Counted from the stretch's first letter, positions 10,231 to 22,582 are shown. The stretch is DNA of 64,000 nucleotides from Undaria pinnatifida (GCA_012845835.1 JABAKD010000028.1:3628242-3692241), one strand, 5' to 3'. Notes: generated by a model not told the origin, from the letters alone. A program made the numbers and translations.

Positions 10231-11334
10231 GGGCTTGCGGGCTGTACACTCCTTCCTCTCCGATTCCGGGTGTCGGCTTGGGTGGGCTAATGCCCCGCAC
10301 CGAAAATAATGCCTTGGGTGGGCTTCCTCTCACCCTTGCCGACTTTTGCGATTTACGCACACACGGGCCACGTATGAGGCTTGACGACCTTCCTACTCCT
10401 TCCACGAGACTCGTCGCTCGTGTTTCTGCATCCACCGCCACTGTCGATAGCTCTCCCGGCCGGGAGGGGGGGCTCACGTGCAGACGACTACGATTTTGCT
10501 TCGGTGTTTGCCTTACCCACCGTGGTCAACGAGGACTCCGCAGAAGCCCCGGCTGCCACGACGTAAGTGGCCCAACCGACTCCTTCCCGGAGCTCGGTAC
10601 AAGGGACTGACCCAGTTGAGCCCACGGGCCCGACCGCGCCCGTCCCTACCTCGTCTGGCTCTCCGGCGCCCCAGACGATGACGCCTTTTTCAGACCGCAT
10701 CTCCACCCGGACGCGCCGGCGTTCAGCAGCAGCAGCTGATAAGGCACCCCCTACTGTCGACTATGGCTTCGGGCCCGGCGGGCCCCCCCGGCCATCTTCC
10801 AGACGAGTTACAACTTTGCCGCGAGCCCGACGACCGCGGCCGGCTCCGGCCGCCGCCGCGACCCCTACTCTTGCCGACACGTCCGCCTGCACGGTACTAC
10901 TTCCGTCCGACCACGACCACGCAGAGCCTATGGGAACTCTTCTCCAACGGCCTACGCCTTCTCCTGGTGACACACCGACTACAACTACAAGGTCGGATGC
11001 CCTCGACGACGCTGCTGAATTGCGGTTCGCGGATTCCGTCGCGCGTTATTCGCATGCCGATCGGAAGCGCGAACAGCACGCAGAGCCGACGTGCCATGCC
11101 ACGATACGTTACATCTCAATTGGCCGGCCGTCGGCCCTGCCCCCCGACTTCTTGGCATGCTACCCCTCGCACAAGCGTCCCTCCCTCTCAGACATCCAGG
11201 ACCTGGCGGGTAAGGATCGACTACAGACAACCGACGACGACATCGTCCTACTCGTCCGTAACCCGACACTGCCGCCAACCAGGTCTGACAAACCCAACTC
11301 TGTGGGGCGAGTTGCTTGCCTGCTAAACGACGAG

Positions 11335-12545
11335 CCAATTCGCATCTACGTTCCCCTGCTCATGCGCCCTTGGATCATGCAAGCTTGTGACTCCACGGCC
11401 TCTTGTCACCTTGGCACCACGCGCACGTTGCGCGTGCTGGAGCGTTTTTATTGGTGGATTGGCATGAATGCGTGCACCCGGTGGTGACTTCGCCACTGCT
11501 TGAAGTGCCAAGTGCGGAAAACCCCACGGCTGACTGTCCGCTGGCCCATCATCACAATGCCTCTGCTGGAAGGTCCAGGTGTCGCCGTCAGTGTTGACTA
11601 CTTCGGCCCCCTTCCGGTCACACCACGAGGCAACAACTACATCCTGCTGTTCACCGATCGCGTCAGTCGTCGGGCCGACATGTTCCCCGTCACTGCCGCT
11701 GAGTTCACCGCGGAGGGTACACCCAATATCCTGGTGAACCAATACACCCCCTTGCGGGGGTGCCCGCCCACCACCCTCTAGGACAACGGACTGCAGTTCT
11801 GCTCCAAGCTATCACAAGCTGTATATCAGCTCTTGGGTGTGCACAAGCTTGCTACAAGCTCCTATCATCCCAACTGTAATGGAGGCGTTGAGCGGGTAAA
11901 CCACACTATGGCCCAAATGCTGGCTATGGTCGTCAACGACCGACAAGACGATTGGGACTTGCATCTGCCCCACATAGAATTCGCTTACAACAGTTCCGTC
12001 AGCGCGGTCACGGGTCTGACGCCTAACGAGGTCCACATGGGCAGACTCCCACGGTTTCCCCTGACGGTTTTCGACCGCACTGGTGTCGTGGGACACCAGA
12101 GCCTGGCCCGTGACCACCTGGTCTATTGCGACTTGGCCACCGACCGGCAAAAGAGCGCGAACGACATTGTCCGCGCACACCACGCCCTCACCGTTTCCCG
12201 TGTTAACCGCATAAACTCCGCCCTCACCGACGCGCTGCGTCCAGCACCTAACTTCGCTGTGGGTGGTTGGGCATGGGTGTACAATTCTGCCTCTACCATC
12301 CGCCAGGGTGTGAAGGCGAACACCGACGCCAAGGTACTCAAGGCCAAACTCGCGCTTAACTGGACGGGCCCGTACAAGGTCCTGGCCGTCGGTCCCTGCT
12401 CCACCGCCGAGACCCCGGACGGTTCGCCGCTCGGGAGCAACCTCCTCTATTTGGATCTCCCTTCCGACCTGCCCGGTTCGGACGCTCGTCGGCGTGTGGC
12501 CATCGAGCGCTGCAAACCCTGTGCCAACCCCCACGACAGCGGGGA
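11335..12545 (+). pseudogene. Gypsy integrase (broken)
   Basis: The N-terminal zinc-binding module reads QACDSTASCHLGTTRT then FYWWIGMN, with CLKCQ reached only after a frame break near 11490. The first zinc His seems replaced by Asp (ACDS where AC-His is expected). The DDE core has the first Asp in VSVDYFGPLP and the second in DNGLQFCS just after an in-frame stop at 11779-11781. The catalytic Glu is in NGGVERVNHTM. LNWTGPYKVLAVG near 12355-12393 is the GPY/F module typical of gypsy integrases. Coding style and order are clear, but stops and the lost His argue against activity. Confidence 0.85.
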
Positions 12546-12629
12546 CATGCCCAAATACCTACCGGCGGGGCTGACGCAGTATGTGCTCAACAAATTTCCA
12601 AGAAGTCCCTGCCGTACCAGGTTACTCAA

Positions 12630-12830
12630 GCCGACGTTTCGACTCCCCTCCAACGGCTGGAGGTGGAGCAGATCACTGGTCATCAGTCGGTACGGGAGCG
12701 AGGTGGCGTCATCGCGGTGCTGTACGAGACGCATTGGGCGGGACTCTCCGAACCTTCCTGGGAGCGAGAAACGGACCTCCACCTCTCCCGCTCCCACAGC
12801 TTGCGTTATTGGGCCGGGACCCCAGACCAG
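12630..12830 (+). pseudogene. Chromodomain at the integrase C terminus
   Basis: After a frameshift near 12600 the frame reads PLQRLEVEQITGHQS, GGVIAVLYETHWAGL and EPSWERETDL, then a helix ending LRYWAG. This matches the chromodomain plan: a beta strand with an aromatic or acid pair, VxYxxxWxG, then W-E-x-E-x-D-L. Chromodomains on gypsy integrases (chromoviruses) direct insertion to modified histones. That is known for the group; targeting here is inference. Confidence 0.7.
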
Positions 12831-12939
12831 CACCGCCAAACCAACCGCCTGTACCGCCGAATGCGGATCGGGGCGGCACAGCGTGAGCTCTCCCGCAACA
12901 ACGGGGAACGTTTCCTAGCGCCGGGCTACGCCTGTGTTC

Positions 12940-13250
12940 CCCGCGCCGATTGGCTCCGTCGTGACCACGACACAGTACTTCCTAAGGGAGCCCACTTTGG
13001 TACAAGGGAGACGATGGGTTATAGTGGCTTGGAAAAATCAGCGCGAGCACAACCGAGGACAAGGTATATCTGGTCCGCTTTCTGGACGACCCGGGACCGA
13101 TTAAACTTCCTCTTCCCCCCGGCGCGCTACACGACCTCGACGGGAGCCGTACGAGGCTCTTGGTGCTTGCAAGTTCACATCGCCAGTGCGTTTCCTCGGA
13201 GAATCCAACGTAACGTAGACGAATCTCGAGGCGCGACCGTGGATAGTTGA
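12940..13250 (+). pseudogene. Extra C-terminal module after the chromodomain, unassigned
   Basis: Beyond the chromodomain the coding style continues for about 100 codons across two frames. ADWLRRDHDTVLPKG leads into LWYKGDDGL, a stop at 13021-13023, then WLGKISASTTEDKVYLVRF and LDDPGPIKLPLPPARYTT. The W-x-GKI...YLVRFLDD pattern looks like a small beta-barrel of Tudor or Agenet type, but I cannot assign it. Recoding of the last part is uncertain. Confidence 0.35.
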
Positions 13251-14150
13251 CTTCCAAGTCGCCACCGCTCCTCGATATTTTTTCAATTTTTGGGGTTATG
13301 GGGCTTGAGTCTTTGTCTTTGGGTTGTTCGTAGTGTCCTGAGGGTCTTCGTCGGGTTTTGGGGCGGTTCTTTCCATTATTTTTTTTTGTTTGTCCTGCCG
13401 CACCCCCTGCTCAGTGCCGGGCCAGGGTTCGGGTAAAACGCCGCTATCTGAGGCGCAGGGCTGTCGCTTTTTGGTCGTTGTTCAATTTGGCCCTGCCGAC
13501 GCCCTCCTCAGCCCAGAGCCGGGGAGCGACCAGGGTACCCTGTTCGCGCGTAACGTGGTACAGGGCTATGTACGGGTCTGTGTGTAATCTTTTATCTTTT
13601 GTGTTTTGTACTTGTTCTACTTTGTTTTTTCGACTAAACACTTTTCCCCCTAGCTTGGCTGTATGTAGCTGTTGCCACATTCCATCCCGGGTATTTGTCG
13701 TTTCCTCGTCTAACCCCCCGCCATGCCGATGGCCCGCGGGAGGTTTTTTGGATGACTTCTCCTTTGTGTTAGGGCCTGTGTTCCCCTCCATATCGACGAG
13801 GGCTCGCCTCGCCATAATACCTTTTCTGTGATTGGTTTGCCGTAGGGCCTTTCCTGCCCCCCCCGCCACACCGGCGATATGCGGCAGGTTCTCGAGCCTT
13901 TTCTGCCCCCCCGGCGGCACGCGGCAGGTTTTTGATGGGTGACTTTTGCCTTGTTGTAGGGTCTGCGTTTCCTTCAACTGCTTTTCTTCGCGTGTTCCTG
14001 GCTCCATAGCCAGACCGTTAGAGGTGTGGGAGTGGGTTTTGAGGAGCCGCATCTTCGACTCATGGTCTAGTTCGTAGAACCGGAGTTTCTCCGAATCTCC
14101 CATATTTCTGCATATATATGCGGCTCATCAGGGTGGGCTAGTGTTAAGAT
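13250..14150. other. Non-coding tail after the gypsy element
   Basis: T-rich stretches near 13270-13390 and 13580-13650, and two similar segments near 13710-13760 and 13850-13940 sharing a 'cggcrygcggcaggttttt' word. No domain is recognisable in any frame. It could be the 3' untranslated part of the gypsy element. CAGGGTGGGCTAG just before 14153 could be its polypurine tract. Confidence 0.4.
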
Positions 14151-14152
14151 AC

Positions 14153-14425
14153 GACCTCGAAAGGCCTGTATTTATACGAATTTGGGATCATTTGGATGGG
14201 TTTCGTATGGCAAGGCTGGCGTTTTATATTCGGGAAAGTTAGGAAATAGATTGGAGGCACGTGCCTCCGATCTCAGAAGCTATCCGGGGCTCTGGTGGAA
14301 TCGAATAAAGCTACGACGTCTCTACGAAGGCAAAGAAAGTGAGTACTCTCCGAGGACCTGCTCAATTGGCAAACCTGCGGGGGGCACTCTGTGTCTCCAC
14401 CTGTAACCATACAACACACACGTAA
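14153..14425 (+). repeat. LTR-like repeat, partner of 5575-5850
   Basis: Starts TGTTAAGATACGACC and matches the minus strand of 5850-5575 for about 270 bp, including GAGTACTCTCCGAGGACC. Possible continuation to about 14555 (ending near CATCCAACAACA), where the other copy no longer matches. It could be the 3' LTR of the gypsy element or an independent solo LTR. Confidence 0.6.
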
Positions 14426-14599
14426 GAGCTCAGCGAGAACACATGTCTCAGGTAGCATGATGCGTGGGACATTCATGTTGTATTCTCTCTCTGTTGCATG
14501 CCAAAAATATCTTGGTATTAGAGTGTATATATGCTTGCCATCCAACAACAGTAATAATAGACGCTTCCTGCGGTAGGGGTGGCACCTTTCGTGTGAAAT

Positions 14600-14805
14600 G
14601 TTTTCTGAATGACGGGGCTCCTTAACCCAAAATCGTCGGAAATTCGACGTTTTGCATTATTCTCGCTCCACACCGAGGCCATGGGATGTTTCGTCCGGTA
14701 GTTACGGTATATTATTCTCCAAACCAGTTTCTGGGAGAGGTCATAAGCTCCCAGAGTTGAGGGGTAGTATTAAGAAAAAAAGGGGTGCACCTCTATCGTC
14801 AGCAT
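14600..14805 (+). repeat. Uninterrupted copy of the repeat that hosts the copia insertion
   Basis: CTGAATGACGGGGCTCCTTA and AATCGTCGGAAATTCG match 21735-21780. GAGGCCATGGGAT, GGGAGAGGTCATAAGCTCCC and GGTGCACCTCT match 25371-25490. The two halves are contiguous here but separated by the 3.56-kb copia element at 21.8-25.4 kb, so this is an empty-site relative. Confidence 0.75.
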
Positions 14806-15215
14806 GCAACAATAGACTAATACACTATAATACTATGTTCGGCATGATGAGAGCTACAACAAGAAGACCTCCAGGGTCGTAGAGGGGGGGTCACTTTTGA
14901 GGGATTTTTTGCTGTGTGGCTGGGGGTTACTCGCGTGAGTGACCTCTCCCTGCTCCTTCGCGGTCTCAATGCATTTCGTGCTAGATTTTTATATTTTGAA
15001 ATAAAACCTACTTTTATTGTAAAGAACACACATAGATAGATACGATCTCAACTGGAGTTTAGTAGGGTTTACGACACAGCCTATTAATAGGACAACGACA
15101 CCGAGAGAGAAGAAGAAATTTCCGTTGGCTTTTTTGTGCCTTTGACCAAGAGACTACGTATGGCATTTGGGGGATGTTATGATATACTCCGGAGTACATG
15201 ATATATACCTTTTTC

Positions 15216-15222
15216 ACTATTG

Positions 15223-15253
<31 letters not shown>

Positions 15254-15318
15254 CACTACTACTACTACTACCACTACTACTACTACTACTACCAACACTA
15301 CTACTACTACTACTACTA

Positions 15319-15358
<40 letters not shown>

Positions 15359-15359
15359 A
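15216..15359. repeat. (CTA)n trinucleotide microsatellite
   Basis: About 48 units of CTA/ACT with a few CCA interruptions. The poly-Tyr, poly-Thr and poly-Val frames here are artefacts. From 15360 to 17121 I see no gene; short AT-rich and TAGACTAGACTA repeats lie around 16260-16360. Confidence 0.95.
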
Positions 15360-17117
15360 ACCGGATTTGAGCCACTTGCACGAGTGACTCTGCTGTTGTG
15401 TTGTACCTCACCGACGAAAAGACTTTCGGCGATTTGCGTGGCGATGCGTAGTTAGCTAACCATTTTCCAATGCGGATTCATATCGCAAAAAAAATGAAAC
15501 AACAACAGCGGGCAGCAGTCAGTGTGGTGAGCGAAAAAAGCAATAGAAATAAGAAGGCAAAACGAAAATATTGTTGTGAAGAACGACAAGAATAACACAA
15601 CAACTTGTTGTTGTACTCACAAAACGACATTTTTATTTTTATTTCAAGATCCTCCAGGAGATCCGGGTAAAAAATGCTTAATAAGCTCCATACACTTTCG
15701 TTTGTGTACCAGTTTAAAAACGACAATATATAATAATTGTGGATACCATGTCCCCGAACCAACACGCCTAGAGAAAATGTCGAAACCCTTTCAACCTTCC
15801 AGGCATCGTTTCTGGAAGGATCGCTTGGGGAACACGGGAGATTTGTCATGTCTAGAACACGCCACGGAGCCTTCCCCTCCACGTTCCGCTGACGGATCCT
15901 CCACGGTGGATACACCACAGAGTGGATTCCCCGCAGCGGGACTTTGGAAGGCCCCGCTGGATTGCTCCTTTTACCCGAGAGCTGAAGGAGCACTAACAAC
16001 CGCTCGCCCACCGCTCTCACTCACTTCCTTGCACTGGTGCTTCTTGCATCATCTCTGGGACTTCTTCTCATCCTCTCCTGTCTCTCCCTCTGTCAACGGC
16101 CTGCTGTATCACCCCGTGTTGTCACACACTCCGCCGTCGTAGTTCAACAGTGAGAACACTCTGCTTACGCAGAGATAAGTGGGATCACGACCCACCGACG
16201 GTTTCGACTACTCGTACGAATCTTATAAACAACGAGAAAAAGCAGAAGGAAAAGAACTACATTAATTTCGAGACTAGACTAGACTATATTCGTATAACCA
16301 ACGGCATTTAAAGTATCAAAACGTATACGCCTATAGGTCTAGACTAGACTACATACGTACGTAGTGTTTGTTGTGCTGATTCTTCATCCTAGATACTCAA
16401 AGATACAAATTCTGCGTGACAACAGGCTGCTGGGAGACAGAGCAAACCAAGCAGTCGCAATTCGAGCAAGATAAAGCAAGTGAAATGTGTACCTGGTACA
16501 ATGTATTGCGTTTAGTCTAAGGGTGCATGTCTTGAACAGATTTTGCGAGTTGATGTGAGAACAACAACAACAAACATACACCAACCAGCTGGTGGCATTA
16601 TATTTTTTTCAAGCCGACGCCTCCTCTTCATGGGAGCCGTACAACGGACGACCAATGAGCGACTGCCCCATCGCGTGATGTTCGGGGACGATGGCTGGTG
16701 GGGTGATTCCCGGGACGAGGCCAGCCAGAAAAGAACTGGGCCCAGTGTCTGGCAGACGACATCATCATCATCAGGGTATTCGAAGACAAAAAGGGGTCCA
16801 CGGATAGCTCCCTTTTTTGCTGTTTGGCGTAGAGACTGTGCTATGGCCGAGGGCGGCTAAGAAGAGTGGGAGCTGGCACCAGGGAATCGTCGACGCGGCA
16901 GACCGCTTCAGGACGAGATGGCACAGGGGCAAGGCGCGGAGAAGAGCTGGCAATGCCTCACAGCAGAGGAGACGCCAATAATAGCAGCAACCAAGGGAAA
17001 CCGGGGAGACGGGGGGGGGGGGGGACAGCCGTACTGATACAACAAAAAAACAACAACAGCTAGCTGTTTGTTGCTGTAGTATAATAGATGAATGAATGCA
17101 GAAACGAAATTATATAG

Positions 17118-17121
17118 ATCG
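17118..17121. repeat. Target-site duplication ATCG, left
   Basis: ATCG immediately precedes the TGTAG start of the left LTR and recurs at 18899-18902 after the right LTR. Confidence 0.75.
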
Positions 17122-17508
17122 TGTAGTGGTACTCCGAGTGGGGGATGCGTGGTTGGTCGGTGTTGGGAAGCGTGCTCCTCATGGGTTCCGGTGCCCTTGT
17201 TTGGTCTCTCCTCATGGCTCGCTGGATAGAATCAAAAGCTTATACATTATTTCCTCTACATTAAACTCTAAAAGACAGACAAAACAGGCCTAGGCACGAT
17301 AGAGCAGGGTAGAGCACGTAGAGCAGGTAGAGCAGGTAGTGAGATGTCGGGCGTCCTGCTTGTCCCATCATCGTCACCTACATTATCGCCCATCTATGAT
17401 GGCCTTAACGTGAATGTGACATCTAACGTCACGTGGTTTCACCTCAACCATGACATGGTTTCACGTCGAATCTATAAACTATCCTTCTACGGAGGGCACT
17501 CCATTACA
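17122..17508. repeat. Left LTR of the TRIM-type element
   Basis: 387 bp, TGTAGTGG...CCATTACA. Contains a short internal tandem of GTAGAGCAG(G) near 17310-17340. Confidence 0.85.
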
Positions 17509-18507
17509 CTAGGCCACCCTGAAGAGTCGCAGATGATGCAGATCACCTGCCAATCAAAGGATGCCAACAACACATCCAGAATTGGAAAGCGGATCGAAGA
17601 TGCGGCTATTCGAAACAAACGAAAATGAGGCTATAGATTCCCCCACACCTCGTAATAATGAGGCTTAAACGCCTCATTGCAAGATATACAACCCTATGAT
17701 GGAGCTCACAACCGTGAGAGCTCGGGAAAGGGCATGTACCTACGGTATACCAGTAGCAATCGGCCTACGAAAACACGAAGCGCGCGGCCACTGAGCGCAA
17801 GGATCGTAGGGAGCCCAAGAGGAAGGTATAGACGGTGTGGTGGGGCAAACTATTGCACATACATGTACCCCTATTCCGTAACGACGCGGTACAGTAGTAA
17901 GGTGTGGTGCAACGGAGCCGGCCACTCGAATTAGTCGAGTGCGAACAGCTCACAGGGTTCCAACCGCGAAATTTTCCACAAGGTTTTATTAAGGGAACCT
18001 GGAGGGGTATTCTTCTGGACAGGACTCCCAACATGGGCACAAACCACTTGGAATTAGACTAGGAACGCTTTTGGAGTGGAAAAGAGGTGAAGAAAAGTAC
18101 AGCACTAGACTATATGGGAGCACTTTCTTTGTTCGATTGTCATAGTAGTGTCCCACGAAGAGAGAGCACGGGGAGACAATACTGTATAGCGAAAAGCTAC
18201 TGCCGCAAAGCCGTGGTAGTTGCAGACCCAACGTGTCGGTCGCAAAGCAGAGGCCCGGAGGGGCCCGTGGCTTACGGATAGGAGACAAAAGGATAACCGA
18301 GCTCGCTACTGGGTGTCATATGAAAGGAAGTATGTTAACGAAGGGAAAAACACATCGAAAAAGAAAAACCACCTGAAAGAAAATGGGGAAAAAATAAAAA
18401 TGCAAAGCTATGCAATGCGAAAAGAGCTTGCCTTGGGGAGAGAAGAGCACCGGGGAGTAGGTCACGCAGCCCAAGGTCGACACGTTCACTGCTCCGACGA
18501 CGCCAAT

Positions 18508-18898
18508 TGTAGTGGTACTCCGAGTGAGTGGGGGATGCGTGGTTGGTCGGTGTTGGGAAGCGTGCTCCTCATGGGTTCCGGTGCCCTTGTTTGGTCTCTC
18601 CTCATGGCTCGCTGGATAGACTCAAAAGCTTATACATTATTTCCTTTACATTAAACTCTAAAAGACAGACAAAACAGGCCTAGGCACGATAGGGCAGGGT
18701 AGAGCATGTAGAGCAGGTAGAGCAGGTAGTGAGATGTGGGGCGTCCTGCTTGTCCCATCATCGTCACCTACATCATCGCCCATCTATGATGGCCTTGACG
18801 TGAATGTGACATCTAATGTCACGTGGTTTCACCTCAACCATGACATGGTTTCACGTCGAATCTATAAACTATCCTTCTACGGAGGGCACTCCATTACA
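18508..18898. repeat. Right LTR of the TRIM-type element
   Basis: 391 bp; differs from the left LTR by an AGTG duplication near its start and about eight substitutions. Followed by the ATCG duplication at 18899-18902. Confidence 0.85.
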
Positions 18899-19319
18899 AT
18901 CGTGTGGCAAGGCACTAGACTATAGTTCGACTGTTGGAGCGTGTGCTACTGCTACAATACAATAATAACCTGAACCCGCTGCATGCAGCAGCAGTGAGCG
19001 GAAATTTCTACTTTGTTTTTTGTTTTCGTTGAGTTCAATAGGGGGAAGCGTGAAAGCGACAGCAGTATAGTCTACTGTAATAGTAACTAACTGACACTCT
19101 TGTTGTCGTTCTTTGTTTTTTCCCTTTTTTTCTTTTAGTTTGCTAGTGGGCGGACCATGCATGGTGCACGCGTGTGATGCAACCCCTTGCATACCAGGTA
19201 GGTGTACTTTGGTGGGCACAAAGTAAGTGTATCGGGCATGTCGTATCGTCCTTCGACCCTTACATACAATAACAACAGCTCGGACCACATTGTCTTGCTA
19301 TCAGTTGGTGGTGGTGTAT

Positions 19320-19920
19320 ATTATTATAAAAATTAAAATACACTCCAGCTGTGAGATCGAATATTTTGTCGAAACTCATCTTTGCAAGCTGTGTGTGATA
19401 CTCCGATCGCGCGTATTACGGGTCGTGTGTCCTCATTAAGGATATAGGTCGGCGACTCCCCTTGCAACTACAGTGTAGCTACCAGGGTCAACAGGGTGAT
19501 GTTAGGCAGTCTGTGCGCGGAAACTGTAAAACCTGTTTCTGAGGGGGACAAAATCTGACAGCTGTGGAAGGAAATGCATCAGTTCATCAAGTGAATCCTG
19601 TAAGTCGAATATCCGGTGAGGGGAGGGCGGAGTTTTTAAGGACGTGGGGGCCTGATTTTGATCAAAAGGGGGGCGGGAGGGGGGGGGGAAGGGGGGAAGG
19701 GCACGGGTGGGGCAGGTCTATTTGTGCGTGGAAACTATAAATATTTCTTGTGGGGGAGGGGGAATGTGGCGGGGGGGGGGGCGGGAGCGGGGGGGGAGGG
19801 CTTTAGGTCGAATAGATGTAGGGGTTAGCTATACGGAGATTGCTAGGTCTAGGCGATGGTGCGGGTGTTCGGTGAAGAAGGGGGCGTTGGGGGCAGGGGG
19901 GGGATGTATGAATAGGTATT
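19320..19920 (+). repeat. Dispersed repeat 'TGTGAGATCGAA', copy with G-rich end
   Basis: Contains CTCATCTTTGCAAGCTGTGTG, ATACTCCGATCGCGCGT and GGATATAGGTCGGCGACTCC, then GAGGGGGACAAAATCTGACA and a G-rich block from about 19610. The copy at 44985-45560 follows the same order including the G-rich block. Shorter copies lie at 26505-26700 and 40145-40255, on the minus strand at 60775-60880, and as core fragments at 35215-35290 and 53665-53740. No coding sequence. Confidence 0.75.
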
Positions 19921-19924
19921 GTAG

Positions 19925-20290
<366 letters not shown>

Positions 20291-20639
20291 ACTGCTGCTC
20301 TTTCGAAGCTCGGAATTTGAAAACAGCGTACCAGGTATATATCGTCGACTATTGTTACAGATTATTTCCTGCTGTATCATCGATTGCTCGCGCACACGAC
20401 ATGTTGTCAAGAAAATACATATTACTCTTACTATAGATTGCTGCTGTGTCATGGATTAGTACGCCACGCATTGACCCGTTCTCGGAAAAAGAACTGCCCA
20501 GGAATCCAAAATCCAAAACCGTCCCCGCGATTCTCGGATGTGTTTCTTGCCTCCCGTACGTAGTACGCATTCACGACCAGCTATATAGGGGACGGATAAG
20601 GAAGGCGTCGGACAGCGCCCTTTGGAGAAAGTGATTTGA

Positions 20640-21090
20640 CCGAGAAATCCTACGGCGCTACCCACTGAGCTATTTAATCACTTGACTCAGTGGCTCAGTG
20701 AGTAGTGCTACATATTGTAAAGTACCAAAATAACCATTCACATGATATTAAATGTCGTCAGCGAGCACGCTTGAAAAAGACAATTATGAAGTCGGTAAGA
20801 ATCGAACTCACGACACATAGCACTACCCGCTGTCACATGACTCAGTGACTCAGTGGGTTATGCTAAAAGCCAACCAAAAATGTTTTCGAGTTCGTTAATT
20901 AATTCTCACCGACTTCTTAAGAAGGATCTCCGGAGCTATCCCCTCTCCACGTACTACAGTTAGTAGAACTCAGGACAACACTAACAACAGCAGCTAAGCT
21001 GCTATCATAACCATTCATAATGTCTCCAGCGCGCGCTCCTGAATACCAAATATGATCTCGGTGAGAATCGTACTCACTACACATCTTCGT
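20640..21090 (-). repeat. tRNA-like repeats with inverted D-arm-like segments
   Basis: On the minus strand, ATAGCTCAGTGGGTAGCGCC (rc of about 20655-20674) resembles a tRNA D-arm and A box, and CGTGAGTTCGATTCTTACCG near 20795-20815 resembles a T-arm and B box. A second similar block lies at about 21010-21085 (AACCATTCATAATGTC, GAGAATCGTACTCAC). The D-arm-like word also occurs inverted at 20689-20714, so 20652-20714 could fold into a hairpin. No complete 70-75 nt tRNA with an acceptor stem is present; I read this as SINE-derived. Confidence 0.45.
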
Positions 21091-21811
21091 TGGTTACATA
21101 GCCCTATACTCACGGAGCCGAGAGGCAACGACACACAGCATCAGTGGTAGTAGCTACGATAGGGCAAGCGCTTCGAGGTCGCCATGAAAAAAGCGACGTC
21201 GGGAAGAAATTTATATTCCAATTTGAAAATGATGCCAATTGGGAAATGCTGTCCCTTGATTTTTTTGCCGTATGCCAAGATCCAAGAATACCTCGGGCGT
21301 ATACCGCCCAAAATACAAGAAAAACCGCACTTCTCGCTTGTCTCGCTTAGCGTCTATCCGCGTTTACGTCGAGGTGCGGAACGGATACGGCAGGGCGAGG
21401 GACCTTGGAGCCGGCCCCCGAAGACGGCGTTCGAACGAATCTATTTGACCGAAAATTCCAGTTCCGAGAATCGCATGCTGAGGCGGAGACGAAAAAAAAC
21501 TCTTGACCTAATCTCCGAAAAAAAGAATGATCATATATACATTTATTTTTGTTTGCCCTGTCGCCAACAATATTGGGTAGATATCTACATGGAACTCTTC
21601 TACTGAAGTGGGGAGAACCTCAGAAAACCGTTCATTGGGTGGTGTGGTGGTGCACACCTCTTCTACTACCTTAGTAGTAGCATGTGGCGCGTGCTACGAT
21701 AGAGGTATTATACCATTTTTTGGCTATTTTGTTTTCTGAATTTGACGGGGCTCCTTATTATCCCCAAATCATCGGAAATACGCCATTCTTTTGCATGACT
21801 CTTCAAGGCGA

Positions 21812-22571
21812 TGTCGACCTTTAGGTGGCGGCGTGTAGCGTGTGTCAGCCAGTAGCTGGTATGCGCTTGCGTAGGCTCGCTTGCGGATGGCCCGATCAAG
21901 ACAGCCTGTGTAATGTTTAGAGGCTAACGCAAACTCACGGTGAAGTGTGTCTGTAGAAGAGCTTCAAAGGAGAGAAGAGAAGAAGTTGTTTGGCGACCCC
22001 AAGCCGACATGTTGATTGACGATTAGTTAGCTCAGCAGATGAGAGCTGATGGTGAGCAAAAAGGAGTGATCAAGGTGGGTCTGACCATCACCTGATCGAG
22101 ACGGCACAATGCCTATGCTACGGACAGATGTACTCTACAGGTAGTTGTCTGATCTACCTACAGCAACGTTTCCTGAGGCTTGCTCGTGGTCTACCGTACC
22201 TATGGCAACGTTCCCTGAGATTTGCTTCTGGGAGCTACGTCAACGTCCCGACGGCCGACCTAAAGTCATACTCCATGAATGTTCCTAACCGTACGTTATT
22301 GCGCTGCATTATTCGTATTAATATACCGCATTGCTCGTACGTACTACATGTCGTACCAGCTTTTGGATATGATCAACGAGTAAACTGCTGTGCATCATGT
22401 ATCCAAGTTATTACTGCTGACGCCTCTGCATGCTAAATACCGCATCGATAAACGACATCTAACAGACCTATTACACCTGCCTGATGTACGAACAACTTGC
22501 AATGTATACTAGAATACTTTAAGTGTTATCAAGTAACGACATGATGGTTACTGACAAGTACCATCTCTAAT
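21812..22571 (-). repeat. Copia LTR, 3' copy
   Basis: On plus it starts TGTCGACCTTTAGGTGGCGG and ends ACTGACAAGTACCATCTCTAAT. It aligns with 24609-25372 along its length. Confidence 0.85.
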
Positions 22572-22582
22572 GCCTCCTCCCG
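22572..22582 (-). other. Candidate polypurine tract of the copia element
   Basis: On the minus strand CGGGAGGAGGC lies immediately before the 3' LTR, the expected site for priming plus-strand DNA synthesis. The corresponding position outside the other LTR is unrelated sequence. Confidence 0.6.

Larger units (their letters stand above)
7500..13250 (+). mobile_element. Degenerate Ty3/gypsy retrotransposon with chromodomain
   Basis: Domains follow the Ty3/gypsy order protease, RT, RNase H, integrase, then a chromodomain at the C terminus. No gag or CCHC knuckle is visible upstream of the protease, so the element is truncated at the 5' side or gag is too decayed. Frameshifts near 8720, 8900, 9155, 9630, 11490 and 12600 and stops at 9457, 11779 and 13021 make it non-functional. 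No convincing pair of direct LTRs brackets it. The 3' tail (13250-14150) has no recognised content, and a TGTTAAG-type LTR relic follows at 14153. Confidence 0.9.
17122..18898. mobile_element. Non-autonomous LTR element (TRIM type), apparently complete
   Basis: Two direct LTRs of 387 and 391 bp bracket 999 bp of internal sequence without any pol-like coding. Each LTR starts TGTAGTGG and ends CCATTACA, an imperfect inverted pair. A 4-bp duplication (ATCG) flanks the whole. I count about eight substitutions and one 4-bp indel between the LTRs, about 2% divergence, so insertion was recent. On the minus strand the bases next to the right LTR read ATTGGCGTCGTCGGAGCAG, a TGG-starting candidate primer-binding site, which would orient the element to minus. 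Movement must depend on enzymes from elsewhere. Confidence 0.85.
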
